Source: Calendula officinalis
Lineage: Eukaryota > Streptophyta > Magnoliopsida > Asterales > Asteraceae
Direction of reading: 5' to 3'
Assembly: GCA_963853835.1 (NCBI GenBank)
Contig: OY970828.1
Location: 59,016,861-59,080,860, forward strand
Length of the DNA: 64,000 nucleotides
The notes beneath the pieces are model-generated. The model saw only the letters and a list, made by a program, of their open reading frames with translations, was not told the origin of the DNA and searched no databases. Shown here piece by piece: positions 36,685 through 50,300 of this stretch (position 1 is the first letter of the stretch; every line of letters begins with the position of its first letter). The translations under genes and the position numbers were made by a program.

Positions 36685-37790
36685 TGTGTACAGTTAGTCA
36701 ACCTATGATGATACATCCATGCCTACGAAACACTTAAGGGTCACACCGGTGAGTGCATGTAATACGAGCAAGTTATGCAATGATACTACGAAGAGGAATG
36801 ATTCATAATAGTCATTATGAATCAGTTAAGTATTAAGTTAAGTTTAACTTATTACTAGATTAGTTTGACTAACTAATTAATACAAGTGTTTGTGTATTTA
36901 TTAGTTGAGTAAATATACAATGTGTTAATTAAAGGTTATCCATGATATGATTTAAAGCTATTAAATCATATAGTAAATGGATAATATTGTTGTATAAATT
37001 ATATAAAGGTTATTATATAATTAATTATTAAAAATATAAATACAAGAATATAATTCGTGTATATGGGTACCGAATTATTAGTGTATTAATACTAGACATT
37101 TAGTAGTTAAGTGCAACAATAATAAACTAGTTAAACTATAAGAGATGGAAGTGTAAAAGGATAAGTTTAATTAAGAGATTAATCTTAATTAAACTAGGAG
37201 GACTTAAATGAAACTTATTCTATTATAAATAGAAGGCTTAAGGTTTCATTTAAACCTAATCATTCCTTGCAACCCTACACGAATTCCAACCCCTTCCCCC
37301 CTCTCCTATTCGGCCGAACCAAGAACACCATCACTTGGTGTTCTTCGTTCTTCGTTAGTTCTTCGTGTTCTTCAAGTCTTGAAGATCCAAGATCGTTGCA
37401 AGTGATCATCTAGAGGATCGCTCGTCGTGTTCATCATCAGTGGATCTATCTTAAACACTAACTAAGGTATGTTTCATGGAACACTCTTCCTCTTCTCCCT
37501 CTTGTTCGAAGTCGAACCAAGAACCCTAGGGTTCTTGGTAGTAGTCGACGAACACACACAAGTATGTGTGTGTGTTCGAGTTCTTCGTACAAGGTTTCTT
37601 TCTTGTTAATCTAAGCTAGATTTCCAACATCCCAATCCTTTAGGGTTTAAGGATTAGGTTTAATCCCACTTCCGTTTTTAGGGATTAAATCCAGCTAGTT
37701 GGTTTTAACCGGTCAAGAACAAGTTCATGTTCTTGGTCAGCAAGGTTCGAACCAAGTATACTAGGAGGTCGGTCCTATGGGTCGATCAAT
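36685..37790 (+). repeat. 1.1-kb dispersed repeat, copy 2
   Basis: Direct-orientation match to 26411-27500, including the TATA box (tataaatagaagg near 37225), the TTCGTTCTTCG leader and splice donor, and the TTAGGGTTTAAGGATTAGG block. It stands alone here, outside the 3.4-kb LTR-like unit. Confidence 0.85.
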
Positions 37791-38036
37791 GTAACAATGA
37801 AACCCTTTAATTTTGACATTTGGCGAAAAAGCCCCAAAAGAGAAACAAAGTGAAGGCCATTCTACTCCGATATATAAATGGATAACGATTCAGGCCAAGT
37901 TCGGGTTCACGAGTTGGCATTTCATAAACATTTAACATGAAAACCCAACTTGTGTATATAAAAGGATCAACGTAAACACGACTCATATAACACATTTAAC
38001 TAACCAATTAAACGTGTTTTTATAAAAGGTTAATTA

Positions 38037-39545
38037 GAGCAACCATAATGGTTAACCTCTCCAATAACTTATTACTTTTGCCACATCATCTAATAATCTA
38101 TTAATTAAAAACCTCTCCAATGGTTAACCCTTCCAAAGATTTTTTCTTCTTATTATTACTAATTTACCTTTAACTATATCAACTTTTTTATAAATGCTCC
38201 TCACTTATGTAATTTAACAATTTTTATGGCATCACAAAACTTAACATTTTTTTTAAAATGTCTCTTAATCATCATGTATGATATTTCTTAAAAAGTATTG
38301 AAATATGATAAAGTTATAATTTAGAGTTATAGAAACAATAAATGATTCTCATATATATATATATATAGGGTCCGGATCCGGTGAGGACTTAAAACCCGGT
38401 GAGGACTGCGAGGACAACTCTCCACCAATCATGTTCATTAAGGGTATTTTCGTCAAGGTTTTAATAAGCTGGGTAAATGGACTTTAATGGGCTGGTCTTC
38501 TTTGCATTGGGCTTTTAGTTGACAGCATGTATATAATTTTCCTTGTCAAGAATGCTGGGTAAACGATGCAACATGCAAAATAATAATTTTCAAATACTGT
38601 TGACTTAATTGATTAAATATCATTTTTATAATTCCATTTTTTTTAATTTAACCAAATTACTTTATGTCACAATGACCCAAAATCAAACAATGATCCAAAA
38701 ATAAAAAAAAATGATCCAAAAATCAATAATGATCCAAAGATTAGCAATGATAAAAAATTAACAAAATAATTTAAAAATTAACAATGTCCAAAATTAACAA
38801 AATGATTCAAAAAATAACAATGATCAAAAAATAAGAAAATGATCCAAAAATAAAAATGATCCAGAAATAAGAAAATGATCCAAAATTAATAAAATATCCA
38901 ATATATACTTTTTTTTTTTCAAATTTTCATGACTATGCTCATTTTGTGGAGATTTTAATTTTAAGAACTTTGGTTTTTTCAGAATTTTTTTTCATCAAAG
39001 AAAAAAAAAGTTATAGCAAAAAAACTAAAATGGGTGGAAAAAAAATATAGCTCAGCCAATCAGATGACGACATGTGGCGCGAATGTGTACAAGTTATTTC
39101 TAGGCGCGTGGAGGATCCTTTGTACGTGAGTTTTATTTATATAAATACCAAATACCCCCTAAATAGTTTACCCTTTACAAAAATAACTGAAAAAGATCTA
39201 TAATATTTACAAAAATGCCATCACGAATTTTAGAAAAAACCCAGAAAATCTGAGCCACATATTATTAAGATGAACGCACGAGATTTGTCCTCGCAGTCCT
39301 CACCGGAAAAAGAGTCCTCACTCGATCTCACTTCTATATATATATATATGAGTTTAAAATGTAAATTGTTAAATATAGGGACCAAAAGAATCAAACATTG
39401 AAAGATGGTTAAGTGGTTGAGGAAAAATAAATGGTTGGAGTGACCTCCAAAAAAAGTCATCTATTCCAATAGTAAAAAGTCATTTTAGAGGTTACTCAAA
39501 TAGTATTAAGTTAATAACCTCTTAAAAAGCGCATTAGAGATGCAC
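38037..39545 (+). mobile_element. Harbinger/Tourist-type MITE, copy B
   Basis: Flanked by TTA (38034-38036 and 39546-39548). The arms match copy A at 7951-8671 (ggttaacctctccaa at the left; gtcattttagaggtta at the right). It is split by the element at 38368-39334. Confidence 0.8.
38368..39334 (+). mobile_element. Fold-back element (967 bp) inserted in a TA run
   Basis: Inverted ends of about 50 bp: CCGGTGAGGACTGCGAGGAC at the left and its inverse GTCCTCGCAGTCCTCACCGG at the right. It is bounded by (TA)n on both sides, while copy A has only a short TATA run at this spot. The interior (38690-38890) holds diverged repeats of an AATGATCCAAAAATA word. No transposase is coded. Confidence 0.85.
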
Positions 39546-39730
39546 TTAGTATTTGAAGTTTAAATTTGTTGTTAGACATTTCTCAAGAACTCCTATTCTC
39601 TGTTTTCTTCACAAAACCCAATTCTCCACCATATGTAAAGAAATGGAAATGCAAAGACATTTCCCAATAATTCTAGTTCTCTAGTATAATTAAATGAGAT
39701 TCAAGCTAGACTAATTAATAAATTATTAAG

Positions 39731-40613
39731 GTGCGCAAAATGTTTCTAATGGAATTGGAATCCGTCAGGATTGGAATCCAATTCCATAATTTGTTTGGTT
39801 GACATCAAATGAAATTGGAATCCAATTCAATATTCTGTTTGGTTGACATGAATTAGAATTGGAATGATCTAAAATGACGAATTTATCCTTATTAATGGTA
39901 ATGGTTGGTTGGTGGTGGTGAGTGCTTGTGGTGGTGGTGAGTGGTGCGATGGTGACGATTGGTGGTGGCGGCGGCGGCGATTGGTGGCGGTGGCCGTAGG
40001 TGGTGGCGAATGGTGGCGACGGCGGCATCGGTGGTGGTGGTTGGTGGCGGCGGCGGCGACGGTGGCGACGGTGGCGGTGGGTGGCAGTATGGTGTTGGTG
40101 TTGGTGGCGGTGACGATGGGTGGTGGTGGAGGTTGGTGGTGGCGGCGACGGTGGGTGGTGGCGACGGTGGCGGTGGTGGTTTGCGGTGGAGGTGGTGGTG
40201 GCGGCGACGGGTGGTGGAGGTGGTGGTGGCGGAGGCGGGTGGTGGCGGTGGAGGTGGAGGGGGCGTTGGGTGGTGGTGGGTAGTGGCGGCGATGGTGGTG
40301 GTGGAGGTGGAGGGGGCGTTGGGTGGTGGTGGGCAGTGGTGGCGATGGTGGCGGTAGTGGTGGCGGTGGTGATGGATGATGGTGGTTATGATGGTGAGTA
40401 TAAAGGGTATAAAGGTAAAACAACATTCCCTTCAACCTTGGAATTCAATTCCATCAACATTTGGATGGAATTAAGATTCCTTCATTTAGTGGAATGTTAA
40501 CATCATTTAAGAATCCAATTCCATCCATTTCTTTGAACCAAACACTAGAATGTAGTGGAATTGGATTCCAATTTCCCCAGATTCCATTACATTCCAGCGA
40601 ACCAAAAGCCCGT
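39731..40613. mobile_element. Fold-back MITE carrying a GGTGGC expansion
   Basis: The left arm (GGAATTGGAATCC, TTTGGTTGACAT) and right arm (GGAATTGGATTCC, TTTGGTTCGC in inverse) are inverted copies. Boundaries are approximate, and no target duplication was confirmed. Confidence 0.65.
39898..40383. repeat. GGTGGC/GGTGGT low-complexity tract
   Basis: Nearly 490 bp of plus-strand G-rich triplet and hexamer repeats (ggtggtggcggcg, ggtggaggtggag). All frames on both strands stay open through it, giving Val/Gly/Trp-rich or His/Pro/Thr-rich ORFs that are artefacts of the repeat. Confidence 0.95.
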
Positions 40614-40724
40614 AACTAATTATTTGTACCGTGCTTGTCATTAATTAATGTATCGATACTGCATGGACCGCGTCAGTTAGAGTTAAACCCTAGTTAGGTT
40701 TTAATCATTATAAAATATTAAGTA

Positions 40725-41035
40725 CTTCCTCCGTATCAAAATAAGTGGCACACTTTCTATTTTGGGGTGTATCAAAATAAGTGACACACTTTTGAAACTT
40801 TCCTTATTTGGTAAAAATAGTGGGACTCATACCCACTAACTATCCACTTTAATAAAGTGAAATTACCCTTATACCCTTACTTTTACTTTTAAAACTCATT
40901 AATATCACTTTATTTAAGAAAAGTGGGACCTATCCTCCACTAACTATGTACTTTAATCTATTTTAAACTCTACTTTAATTTTTTACCTCAAAAATATGTA
41001 AATTAATTTGTGTCACTTATTTTGACACGAGGAAG
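40725..41035 (+). mobile_element. CTTCCTCCG MITE, intact copy (311 bp)
   Basis: CTTCCTCCGTATC to GACACGAGGAAG with TA on both sides (40723-40724 and 41036-41037). Same family as the split copy at 24242-28268. It ends about 280 bp before the clathrin ATG. Confidence 0.88.
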
Positions 41036-41314
41036 TATAAGGTTGTCTATTTTTCGGAATCACTCTTCTCTCTCCCTGCTCTATTTTTTTTTCGAATTCT
41101 TTTTCGTTTGTGATTAAGTTTCAAGTCTACTACGCCTTTCAGAACTACCAGACTACACCTTCTCTCTTTAAATCTCTCACCTGCGAGAGATCGCCGAACA
41201 GTTATTTCCACCGGCAAGCCGGAGTTTATTAGCCGGCGATTCAATCAACGCAAGTCTCGCATAGATCATATCTGCATCTGATCTACTGCTGTTTTGATCT
41301 ATTTCAACGCCACC

Positions 41315-44300
41315 ATGGCGGCCGCAAATGCTCCGATTACTATGAAAGAGGCACTCACGGTATGTCAATCTATCCACGGGACTAGTTTTATTATACACAC
41401 ATAGATGAATAGATCACACTTATATTGACGATAAACCTAACTCAAAATGCACGATTTTATCGTTTCCGTAACATTTGTGTTATTTAGGTTAATTGAAATG
41501 CCAAATTAAAATCCGGAGCTTCTATGTTATAATATTGTGTGGATTTGTTCGATTAGAGGATAGTGTGCACTGTTCATTATATATGTTAAACGTTGTTCAA
41601 TTTACTATATTCTAATATCTTAGTTATCTATCGAGTTTCTAGTGTTGTTCATTTGATTTGAAGTGTATAATTCTGCTATTTATCTTCGTATTGCTTGATT
41701 TGTTAATAGGCTGAATTATTTTTTATTCATATTTCCAGATCTGTGGTGTAAAATGATTAATATAGTTTTCAGTTATTGACTATGTGTGCATTAATTGTTG
41801 CCGGTTCTAAATTTATGTTATGCTTTTGTTGCAGTTGCCCAGTGTAGGGATCAATCCACAGTTTATCACCTTTACCAATGTTACAATGGAGTCAGATAAG
41901 TTCATATGTGTTCGTGAAACATCACCTCAGAATAGTGTGGTGATAATCGATATGAGCATGCCTATGCAGCCACTGAGGAGGCCAATTACTGCTGACTCAG
42001 CTCTCATGAATCCCATTTCCAAGATACTGGCCTTAAAAGGTACTTCTTAGGTCCACTTGAAATTGAAAAAAAATTGAATTTTCATGCACTATGATACTGT
42101 TGATTATTAGTCAAAATAGCTGACAGAAAAAGATAATGTATGAAGTAATGAAACTAAGTTTTAGGCTTCAAATCAGAAAATGGTAACTCATATAGAAGAT
42201 CTTTAGAGATACATTTTTCTGTTTTCACTTCTATAACTAACAATTTGTCTAATTTTTCAAGCTCAACTGCCGGGAACCACTCAAGACCACTTACAGATAT
42301 TTAATATTGAGATGAAAGCCAAAATGAAGTCCCATCAGATGCCTGAGCAGGTAACAACAATAAGTTTATAATTCAATTCTTTATGAACTTTAGCTTATTC
42401 TTTTCTTTTTCTTTTTTTTATTTTTTCCTGTTTTTGATGTTCATGTGACCTTATCATACTTTGTTTCTAGGTCGTCTTCTGGAAGTGGATTACCCCTAAG
42501 ATGTTGGGCATGGTGACTCAGACATCGGTATATCATTGGTCAATTGAGGGTATAATAACATCATCTTTTTCCCTTAATTTACACTCTTTACTGTTTCTCT
42601 CTGTTTTGGTATGTAAATTAAAGGTTATATTTTGTCTAAACGGTACTTTTGGTACAGGTGATTCTGAACCTACAAAGGTGTTTGATAGAACAGCCAATTT
42701 AGCAAACAACCAGATTATTAATTACAGATGTGATCCATCTGAGAAATGGTTGGTGTTGATCGGAATTGCCCCTGGCTCACCAGAGGTAACTGGATTGATT
42801 ATCTTTTTGTTCCTTTTAGTTATTGAAATTATCATGTTATTAAGTTATGCATGAAACTTTAAGTTTTTGATTAATCAGTTAATTATGCAGCTTAAGTAAC
42901 CTCCTAACCATTCTGATATGAACAGAGACCTCAACTAGTGAAAGGAAACATGCAGCTTTTTTCTGTTGAACAGCAAAGGAGTCAAGCTCTTGAAGCACAT
43001 GCAGCATCATTTGCTTCTTTCAAAGTACTAATCTTTTCCCTTCTGTTAATACTATATAATTAAAAAATATTTGTTTTTAATTTATTATTCTTTATATTAA
43101 TTCTTTTCTTATTTCCTTCCATTTAAAGGTCCCTGGCAATGAGAATCCTTCAATTCTTATTTCTTTTGCAACAAAAAGCTCTAATGCTGGACAAGTTACA
43201 TCAAAGCTTCATGTCATCGAGCTTGGCGCCCAACCAGGTTTCTTTGTTGATTTTATATATCAATTCATATATTAAAATGAATATATTGTATGAATGTATT
43301 ATGTATGAAATTTAATGCTTTTTGTTTATGTATATGCAGGCAAACCCTCATTTACCAAGAAACAAGCAGATCTTTTCTTTCCTCCCGATTTTGCAGATGA
43401 TTTTCCGGTTGCAATGCAGGTGAGTACTATATACTTATATCTATTGTAATACAAAGTTTTATTGTCAACTAACATATTTATTTAAAACGTTGCAGATATC
43501 CCACAAATATAGTCTGATTTATGTAATTACAAAACTAGGGCTTCTATTTGTGTATGATCTTGAAACAGCTACTGCAGTGTATAGAAATAGGATTAGTCCA
43601 GACCCAATTTTCCTGACCTCTGAAGCTTCATCAGTTGGTGGATTTTATGCTGTCAATAGACGTGGCCAAGTCTTACTTGCTACTGTAAACGAGTCAACGA
43701 TCGTGCCATTTGTCAGTGGACAAGTAAGAATCTACAGTAAATTACTTAAATACCCCTCTGGTATTTCATTCCTTCGATTTTTTATATTGCACATATAGTC
43801 CCTAAACTTGAAACATCCACAAATTAATGCCCGTTGGTGTTAAAATTAGGGACCATCCATGTAATAACTGCATAGTATCTAATTTTCTTCCATCTGCGTT
43901 GAATGTATTTGTTTTGGAATATGAACGAATATGTTACTAACTGCAGTTGAACAACCTGGAGCTTGCTGTTAATCTTGCTAAAAGAGGAAATCTCCCTGGT
44001 GCAGAGAATCTGGTAAAATTTTCAATTTTTCTCTTTTTTGTTTCTTTAACTAACTAATATTCTAGTATAATTGGTTTCATAATATGTCCATAGTTGAGGA
44101 AAATTTAAATTATGATGATTAATAATAATTGACCGAACTTATCAGGTGGTTCAACGATTTCAAGAATTGTTTGCTCAAACAAAGTACAAAGAAGCTGCTG
44201 AGCTGGCTGCAGAATCTCCCCAAGGAATTCTTCGTACACCAGACACAGTTGCAAAGTTTCAGGTTTATCCCTTGATTAGAATTTGTTTTTTTTTTCTTCT

Positions 44301-47300
44301 CATTTTGAACCTTTTTAACTTTTATGTGTAATTGCAGAGTGTACCTGTGCAAGCGGGACAAACACCACCATTATTGCAGTACTTTGGGACTCTTTTAACA
44401 AAAGGAAAGCTAAATGCTTTTGAATCATTGGAGCTATCTCGCCTTGTTGTCAATCAAAACAAGAAAAATCTGTTGGAAAATTGGTTGGCTGAGGACAAGC
44501 TGGAATGCAGTGAGGAGCTTGGAGATCTTGTTAAGGTACACAATGTGAAAGTTTCAACCATCAATCTATTGATCTTTTTTTATTTAAAGTATATATTTTA
44601 TGCTTAAAATTTGGTTTTCTTATTTACCTGTAGACCGTTGACAATGATCTTGCTTTGAAAATCTACATCAAAGCAAGAGCAACACCAAAAGTTGTTGCAG
44701 CTTTCGCTGAGCGAAGGGAGTTTGACAAAATTCTGATTTACTCCAAACAGGTTGGTTGGTGTAACTTCTTTATTATTTTTTTTTTTTTGCACTTCTGTAT
44801 AAACTATCCATTAATTGCTCTTAATTTGGTGCAGGTTGGATATACACCTGATTACTTATTCCTTTTGCAAACAATTCTTCGATCAGATCCTCAGGTAAAA
44901 ATAAAATTACACTTCATTTGACTTCAAATTGTCTTTTTGAACGTTGTACAAGTTACAGTAGAGATTTATTTAAGTATGGTTTGTGTTGTTAATGCAGGGT
45001 GCTGTTAATTTTGCTTTAATGATGTCCCAAATGGAGGGAGGTTGTCCAGTTGATTACAACACAATAACAGATCTTTTTCTCCAGGTATTTATATTTTAAC
45101 CATAGAGATTATATTCATTCCATTAATTAATTCAATTTTAAATGCTATTTAATCTCTTCAGAGGAACTTAATACGCGAGGCAACAGCTTTCCTCTTGGAT
45201 GTCCTCAAGCCCAATTTGCCAGAACATGCTCACCTGCAAACCAAGGTCCGTACACTTTTACTCAAACTACTAAACTTTTTTAACCACTAAATCATTCTAA
45301 TTCTAATTATTAATTATTATTATTTTTATTATTATACACAGGTTCTTGAAATTAACCTTGTAGCATTCCCTAACGTTGCTGAGGCCATATTAGCAAATGG
45401 CATGTTCAGCCACTATGATCGTCCCCGTATCGCTCAACTTTGTGAAAAAGCAGGTCTTTTTGTCCTAGCCCTTCAGGTACACTTTTTTTTAATAAATTTC
45501 CAATTTTTCTCAAGACTGAGGAGCAAATTATCTGTTTTTCTAGAAATAATTTCATCAAACTTTGTGATTTGTGCAGCATTACAGTGAGTTGCCAGATATA
45601 AAACGTGTAATTGTGAACACTCATGCAATTGACCCACAGGTTTGTCTTTTGCTAAAATAGTTATGTTTACTGGAATAACAGCTAACTAATATTTATTTTC
45701 AGTCGCTTGTAGAGTTTTTTGGGACACTGTCACAGGAATGGGCTCTAGAGTGCATGAAGGATCTTTTGTTAGTTAATCTAAGGGGAAACCTCCAGATAAT
45801 TGTGCAGGTAAATATAATAATAATAATTTAATAACTCTTTCTTCTATATAAATAATAAGTTTTGACTCAATTTTTATAAACTATAGGTTGCCAAAGAATA
45901 CTGTGAGCAATTGGGTGTTGAAGCATGTATCAGACTCTTCGAGCAATTCCAATCATATGAAGGCTTATATTTCTTTTTAGGGTCGTATTTAAGCTCCAGG
46001 TAAATTTGTATTTTCTTTATATGTGTGTATTTGAGTGTATTAACTAATGTTGAATATTATTTACAGTGAGGACCCTGATATCCACTTCAAGTACATTGAA
46101 GCAGCTGCAAAAACAGGACAAATCAAGGAAGTTGAACGTGTCACACGAGAATCAAATTTCTACGATGCTGAGAAGGCTAAAAACTTTTTAATGGAAGCCA
46201 AACTACCTGATGCAAGGCCTTTGATCAACGTCTGTGATCGCTTTGGATTTGTACCCGATCTCACTCACTATCTTTACACCAACAATATGCTCCGTTACAT
46301 TGAAGGCTATGTCCAAAAAGTCAACCCGGGCAATGCCCCGTTAGTTGTCGGGCAGCTTCTAGATGACGAGTGCCCCGAGGATTTCATCAAAGGCTTGATC
46401 CTATCCGTTCGTTCTCTGCTTCCAGTTGAACCCCTTGTTGATGAATGTGAAAAAAGGTATTTGCTTTTTAACCTTTTTCATCATTATATAATTCTTGTTA
46501 TATTAATTTGATTTAATTTAATTGTTTGTGGTTTTTTAGGAACCGACTTCGGTTACTTACTCAGTTTTTGGAGCATCTTGTGAGTGAAGGAAGCCAAGAT
46601 GTTCATGTGCACAATGCTTTGGGTAAAATTATAATTGATAGCAATAACAACCCGGAGCATTTTCTCACTACCAACCCGTACTATGATTCACGGGTTGTCG
46701 GTTTGTACTGTGAGAAACGTGATCCTACACTTGCGGTTGTTGCTTATCGCAGAGGCCAATGTGATGAAGAACTTGTCAATGTAACAAACAAGAATTCTCT
46801 CTTCAAATTGCAAGCCAGGTACTTAGACTTGTATTTGCTATTTCATAACATTTTCCCTGATATATATTTCATAGGTAAGTTCAAGGTAGTCCTTAATTTT
46901 CTTGTAGTCCCAAGGGACAAATCTCAACCATTGATCAATAATTATTAATGGTCATGATTAATCACATATTTTATACATGGTAGGGTATTTTGGTCATTTG
47001 ACACCCACATAAATTTTAATCCAATTTTTTATTTTAATTATTTTAATTTATTACTATTCATGTGATTATATACTTGATCACATGTAAGTATACAATCACA
47101 TGTGATTATCAACTAATGTTTTCTTTCTTAATGAAAAAAACAAATACAACAAAATTAATTAAAATTTTTTTTTTTTTATGCGAGTGTCAAATGACCAAAA
47201 TATCGCTCCATGTATAAAATATGTGATTAATCTTGACCATTAATTTTATTAATTGATCCAAGGTTGAGATTTGTCCCTTGGGAGTTGGGACTACAAAAAA

Positions 47301-50300
47301 ATTAAGGACTACCTTGAACACTTTCCATATTTCATAGTCATATTTAAGAGACAAAAAAATAAAAAATGGTAAAAGTTTTTAACTAATATAGAATTTTGAT
47401 TGTAGATATGTTGTGGAGAGGATGGAAGCTGATCTATGGGACAAAGTTCTCAACCCTGAAAATGAATACAGAAGACAACTTATTGATCAAGTTGTCTCAA
47501 CAGCTTTACCCGAAAGCAAAAGTCCTGAACAAGTTTCAGCAGCAGTTAAAGCATTCATGACTGCAGATCTGCCACACGAACTAATCGAACTGTTAGAAAA
47601 AATCGTCTTACAAAACTCTGCTTTCAGTGGCAACTTCAACCTACAAAACCTCCTAATCCTAACCGCCATCAAAGCCGACCCCTCACGAGTCATGGACTAC
47701 ATCAATCGGTTAGACAATTTCGACGGGCCCGCGGTTGGTGAGGTGGCAGTAGAAGCACAACTACACGAAGAAGCATTTGCAATTTTCAAAAAATTTAACC
47801 TAAACGTTGAAGCGGTTAATGTTTTGTTGGATAATATCCAAAGTATCCCACGTGCTGAAGAGTTTGCTTTCCGTGTTGAAGAAGATGCTGTGTGGAGCCA
47901 GGTGGCGAAAGCTCAGTTGAAACAAGGGTTAGTTAGTGAAGCAATTGAGTCATTCATTCGGGCTGATGATGCAACCCAATTCCTTGATGTTATCAAGGCT
48001 TCTGAGGATAACGAATGTTACCATGATTTGGTTAAGTATTTAATCATGGTTAGACAGAAGACGAAAGAGCCTAAGGTGGATAGTGAGCTTATATACGCGT
48101 ATGCCAAGATTGATAGGTTGAGTGATATTGAGGAGTTTATTTTGATGCCAAATGTTGCGAATTTGCATAATGTTGGTGATCGGTTGTTTGATGAAGCTTT
48201 GTATGAAGCTGCTAAGATTATTTATGCGTTTATTTCTAATTGGGCTAAATTGGCGGTTACACTTGTGAGGCTGCAACAGTTTCAAGGTGCAGTTGATGCT
48301 GCCCGTAAAGCAAATAGTGCAAAAACATGGAAAGAAGTTTGTTTTGCTTGTGTTGATGCCGAGGAGTTCCGTTTGGCTCAGATTTGTGGTTTGAATATTA
48401 TCGTGCAGGTAACTTTTTCTTTTTGAAATGTTTTTGTATATTTTATGAGTAAATTATAATAATTGTCCCTGCGATCTTTCAAATTCTATGATTTTGTTTC
48501 TATACTTTTAATTTCATTTTTTTACCCTGTACTTTTTAATTTCATGATTTTTGTCCCTATGGTGTTCGAATTCCATTTTTTTTGTCATTTTTTGCCCTAA
48601 AATGACCAAATTACCCTCATAATTTTTTTCCCCTGAATTTTTAAATATTTTTAATCCTTTTTCTTTCTTATTTACTTTTCTAGAAAAAAGAAAAAGGATT
48701 AAAAATAATTAAAAAATTCAGAATTTTTTATACGGGTAATTTGGTCCTTTTAGGGCAAAAAAGGACAAAAAAATGAAATTCGAAGACCATAGAGACAAAA
48801 ATCACGAAATTAAAAAGTAAAGGGACAAAAAAACGAAATTTAAAGTATAGGGACAAAAATCACGAAATTAAAAAGTGCACGGACAAAAAAATGAAATTAA
48901 AAGTACAGGGACAAAAAAACGAAATTAAAAGTATAGGGACAAAAATCAAATTAAAAAGTAAAAGGACAAAATCATTGAATTTGGTTGACCACAGAGAAAA
49001 TATCTGTAATTTAGTCATTTTATTTGTATATTAACGGTTTGTAAAATATGCAGGTGGATGATCTAGAAGAAGTGAGTGAATACTACCAAAACCGAGGGTG
49101 CTTCAACGAACTAATCTCTCTAATGGAAAGTGGTCTCGGTCTAGAACGGGCCCACATGGGAATCTTCACAGAACTAGGTGTCCTTTACGCGCGATATCGT
49201 CACGAAAAACTAATGGAACACATCAAACTTTTCTCAACACGTCTCAACATCCCAAAACTAATCCGTGCATGTGATGAACAACAACACTGGAAAGAATTGA
49301 CTTATTTGTACATCCAGTATGATGAATATGACAATGCTGCCACAACCGTAATGAACCATTCCCCAGAAGCTTGGGATCATATGCAGTTTAAGGATATTGT
49401 TGTGAAAGTAGCGAGTGTTGAGCTTTATTATAAGGCGGTGCATTTCTATTTGCAAGAGCATCCGGATCTTATTAATGATGTTCTTAATGTTCTTGCGTTA
49501 CGTGTTGATCATACACGCGTTGTTGACATTATGCGAAAGGTTTGTGCGTGTGTGTGTTACTTTATTTTATATTTTGAGTAAATTACACAAATGGTCATTT
49601 AAGTTTGTACCATATTACATACTTATTCCTTTAGTTTCATAAATTACACTGGTAGTCCTTATCTCTGAAACTATTGACACGTTTGGTGACTTGGTCCTTT
49701 ATCTAACCTAGGGGTGAGCATTTGGCCCGAAAAAAACGAACCGAAACCGGACCAAAACCGAAAACATGTAATTGGTTCGGTTTCGGTTTTAATAATTGAT
49801 CGGTTTTGGTTCTGTCTGTTTCGGTTCGGTTTGGTTTTTGGACCGCGCTCAAGACGCTTATTTTTCCCCATCAAGTATGATGCACGAGGGGGTAAATCTG
49901 TCATTTTCCCTTTCCCTTCACCAATTTGAAACCCCCGTGTGTTTGACGGGAAAAGTTAATGTTTGTTTAGGTAAACGACCAAACGTGTTAATAGTTTCAG
50001 AAATAAGGACTACTAGTGTAATTTATGAAACTAAAGGACTAAATATGTAACATGGTACTAACCTAAAGGACCCTTTGATGATGTGTTTTTGGTACAGGCA
50101 GGGCAGCTGTATCTTGTGAAACCATACATGGTTGCAGTTCAAAGTAACAACGTGTCAGCTGTCAACGAGGCATTAAACGAAATATATGTTGAGGAGGAAG
50201 ATTATGACCGGTTACGAGAATCCATTGACTTACACGATAACTTTGACCAGATTGGACTTGCACAGAAGATAGAGAAACACGAGCTGCTTGAAATGAGGCG

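Noticed and set aside
39765..40500. Long His/Pro/Thr-rich and Gly/Val/Trp-rich ORFs on both strands
   Set aside because: They are produced by the GGTGGC triplet repeat; all frames stay open, and no start context, domain or splice structure supports a gene.
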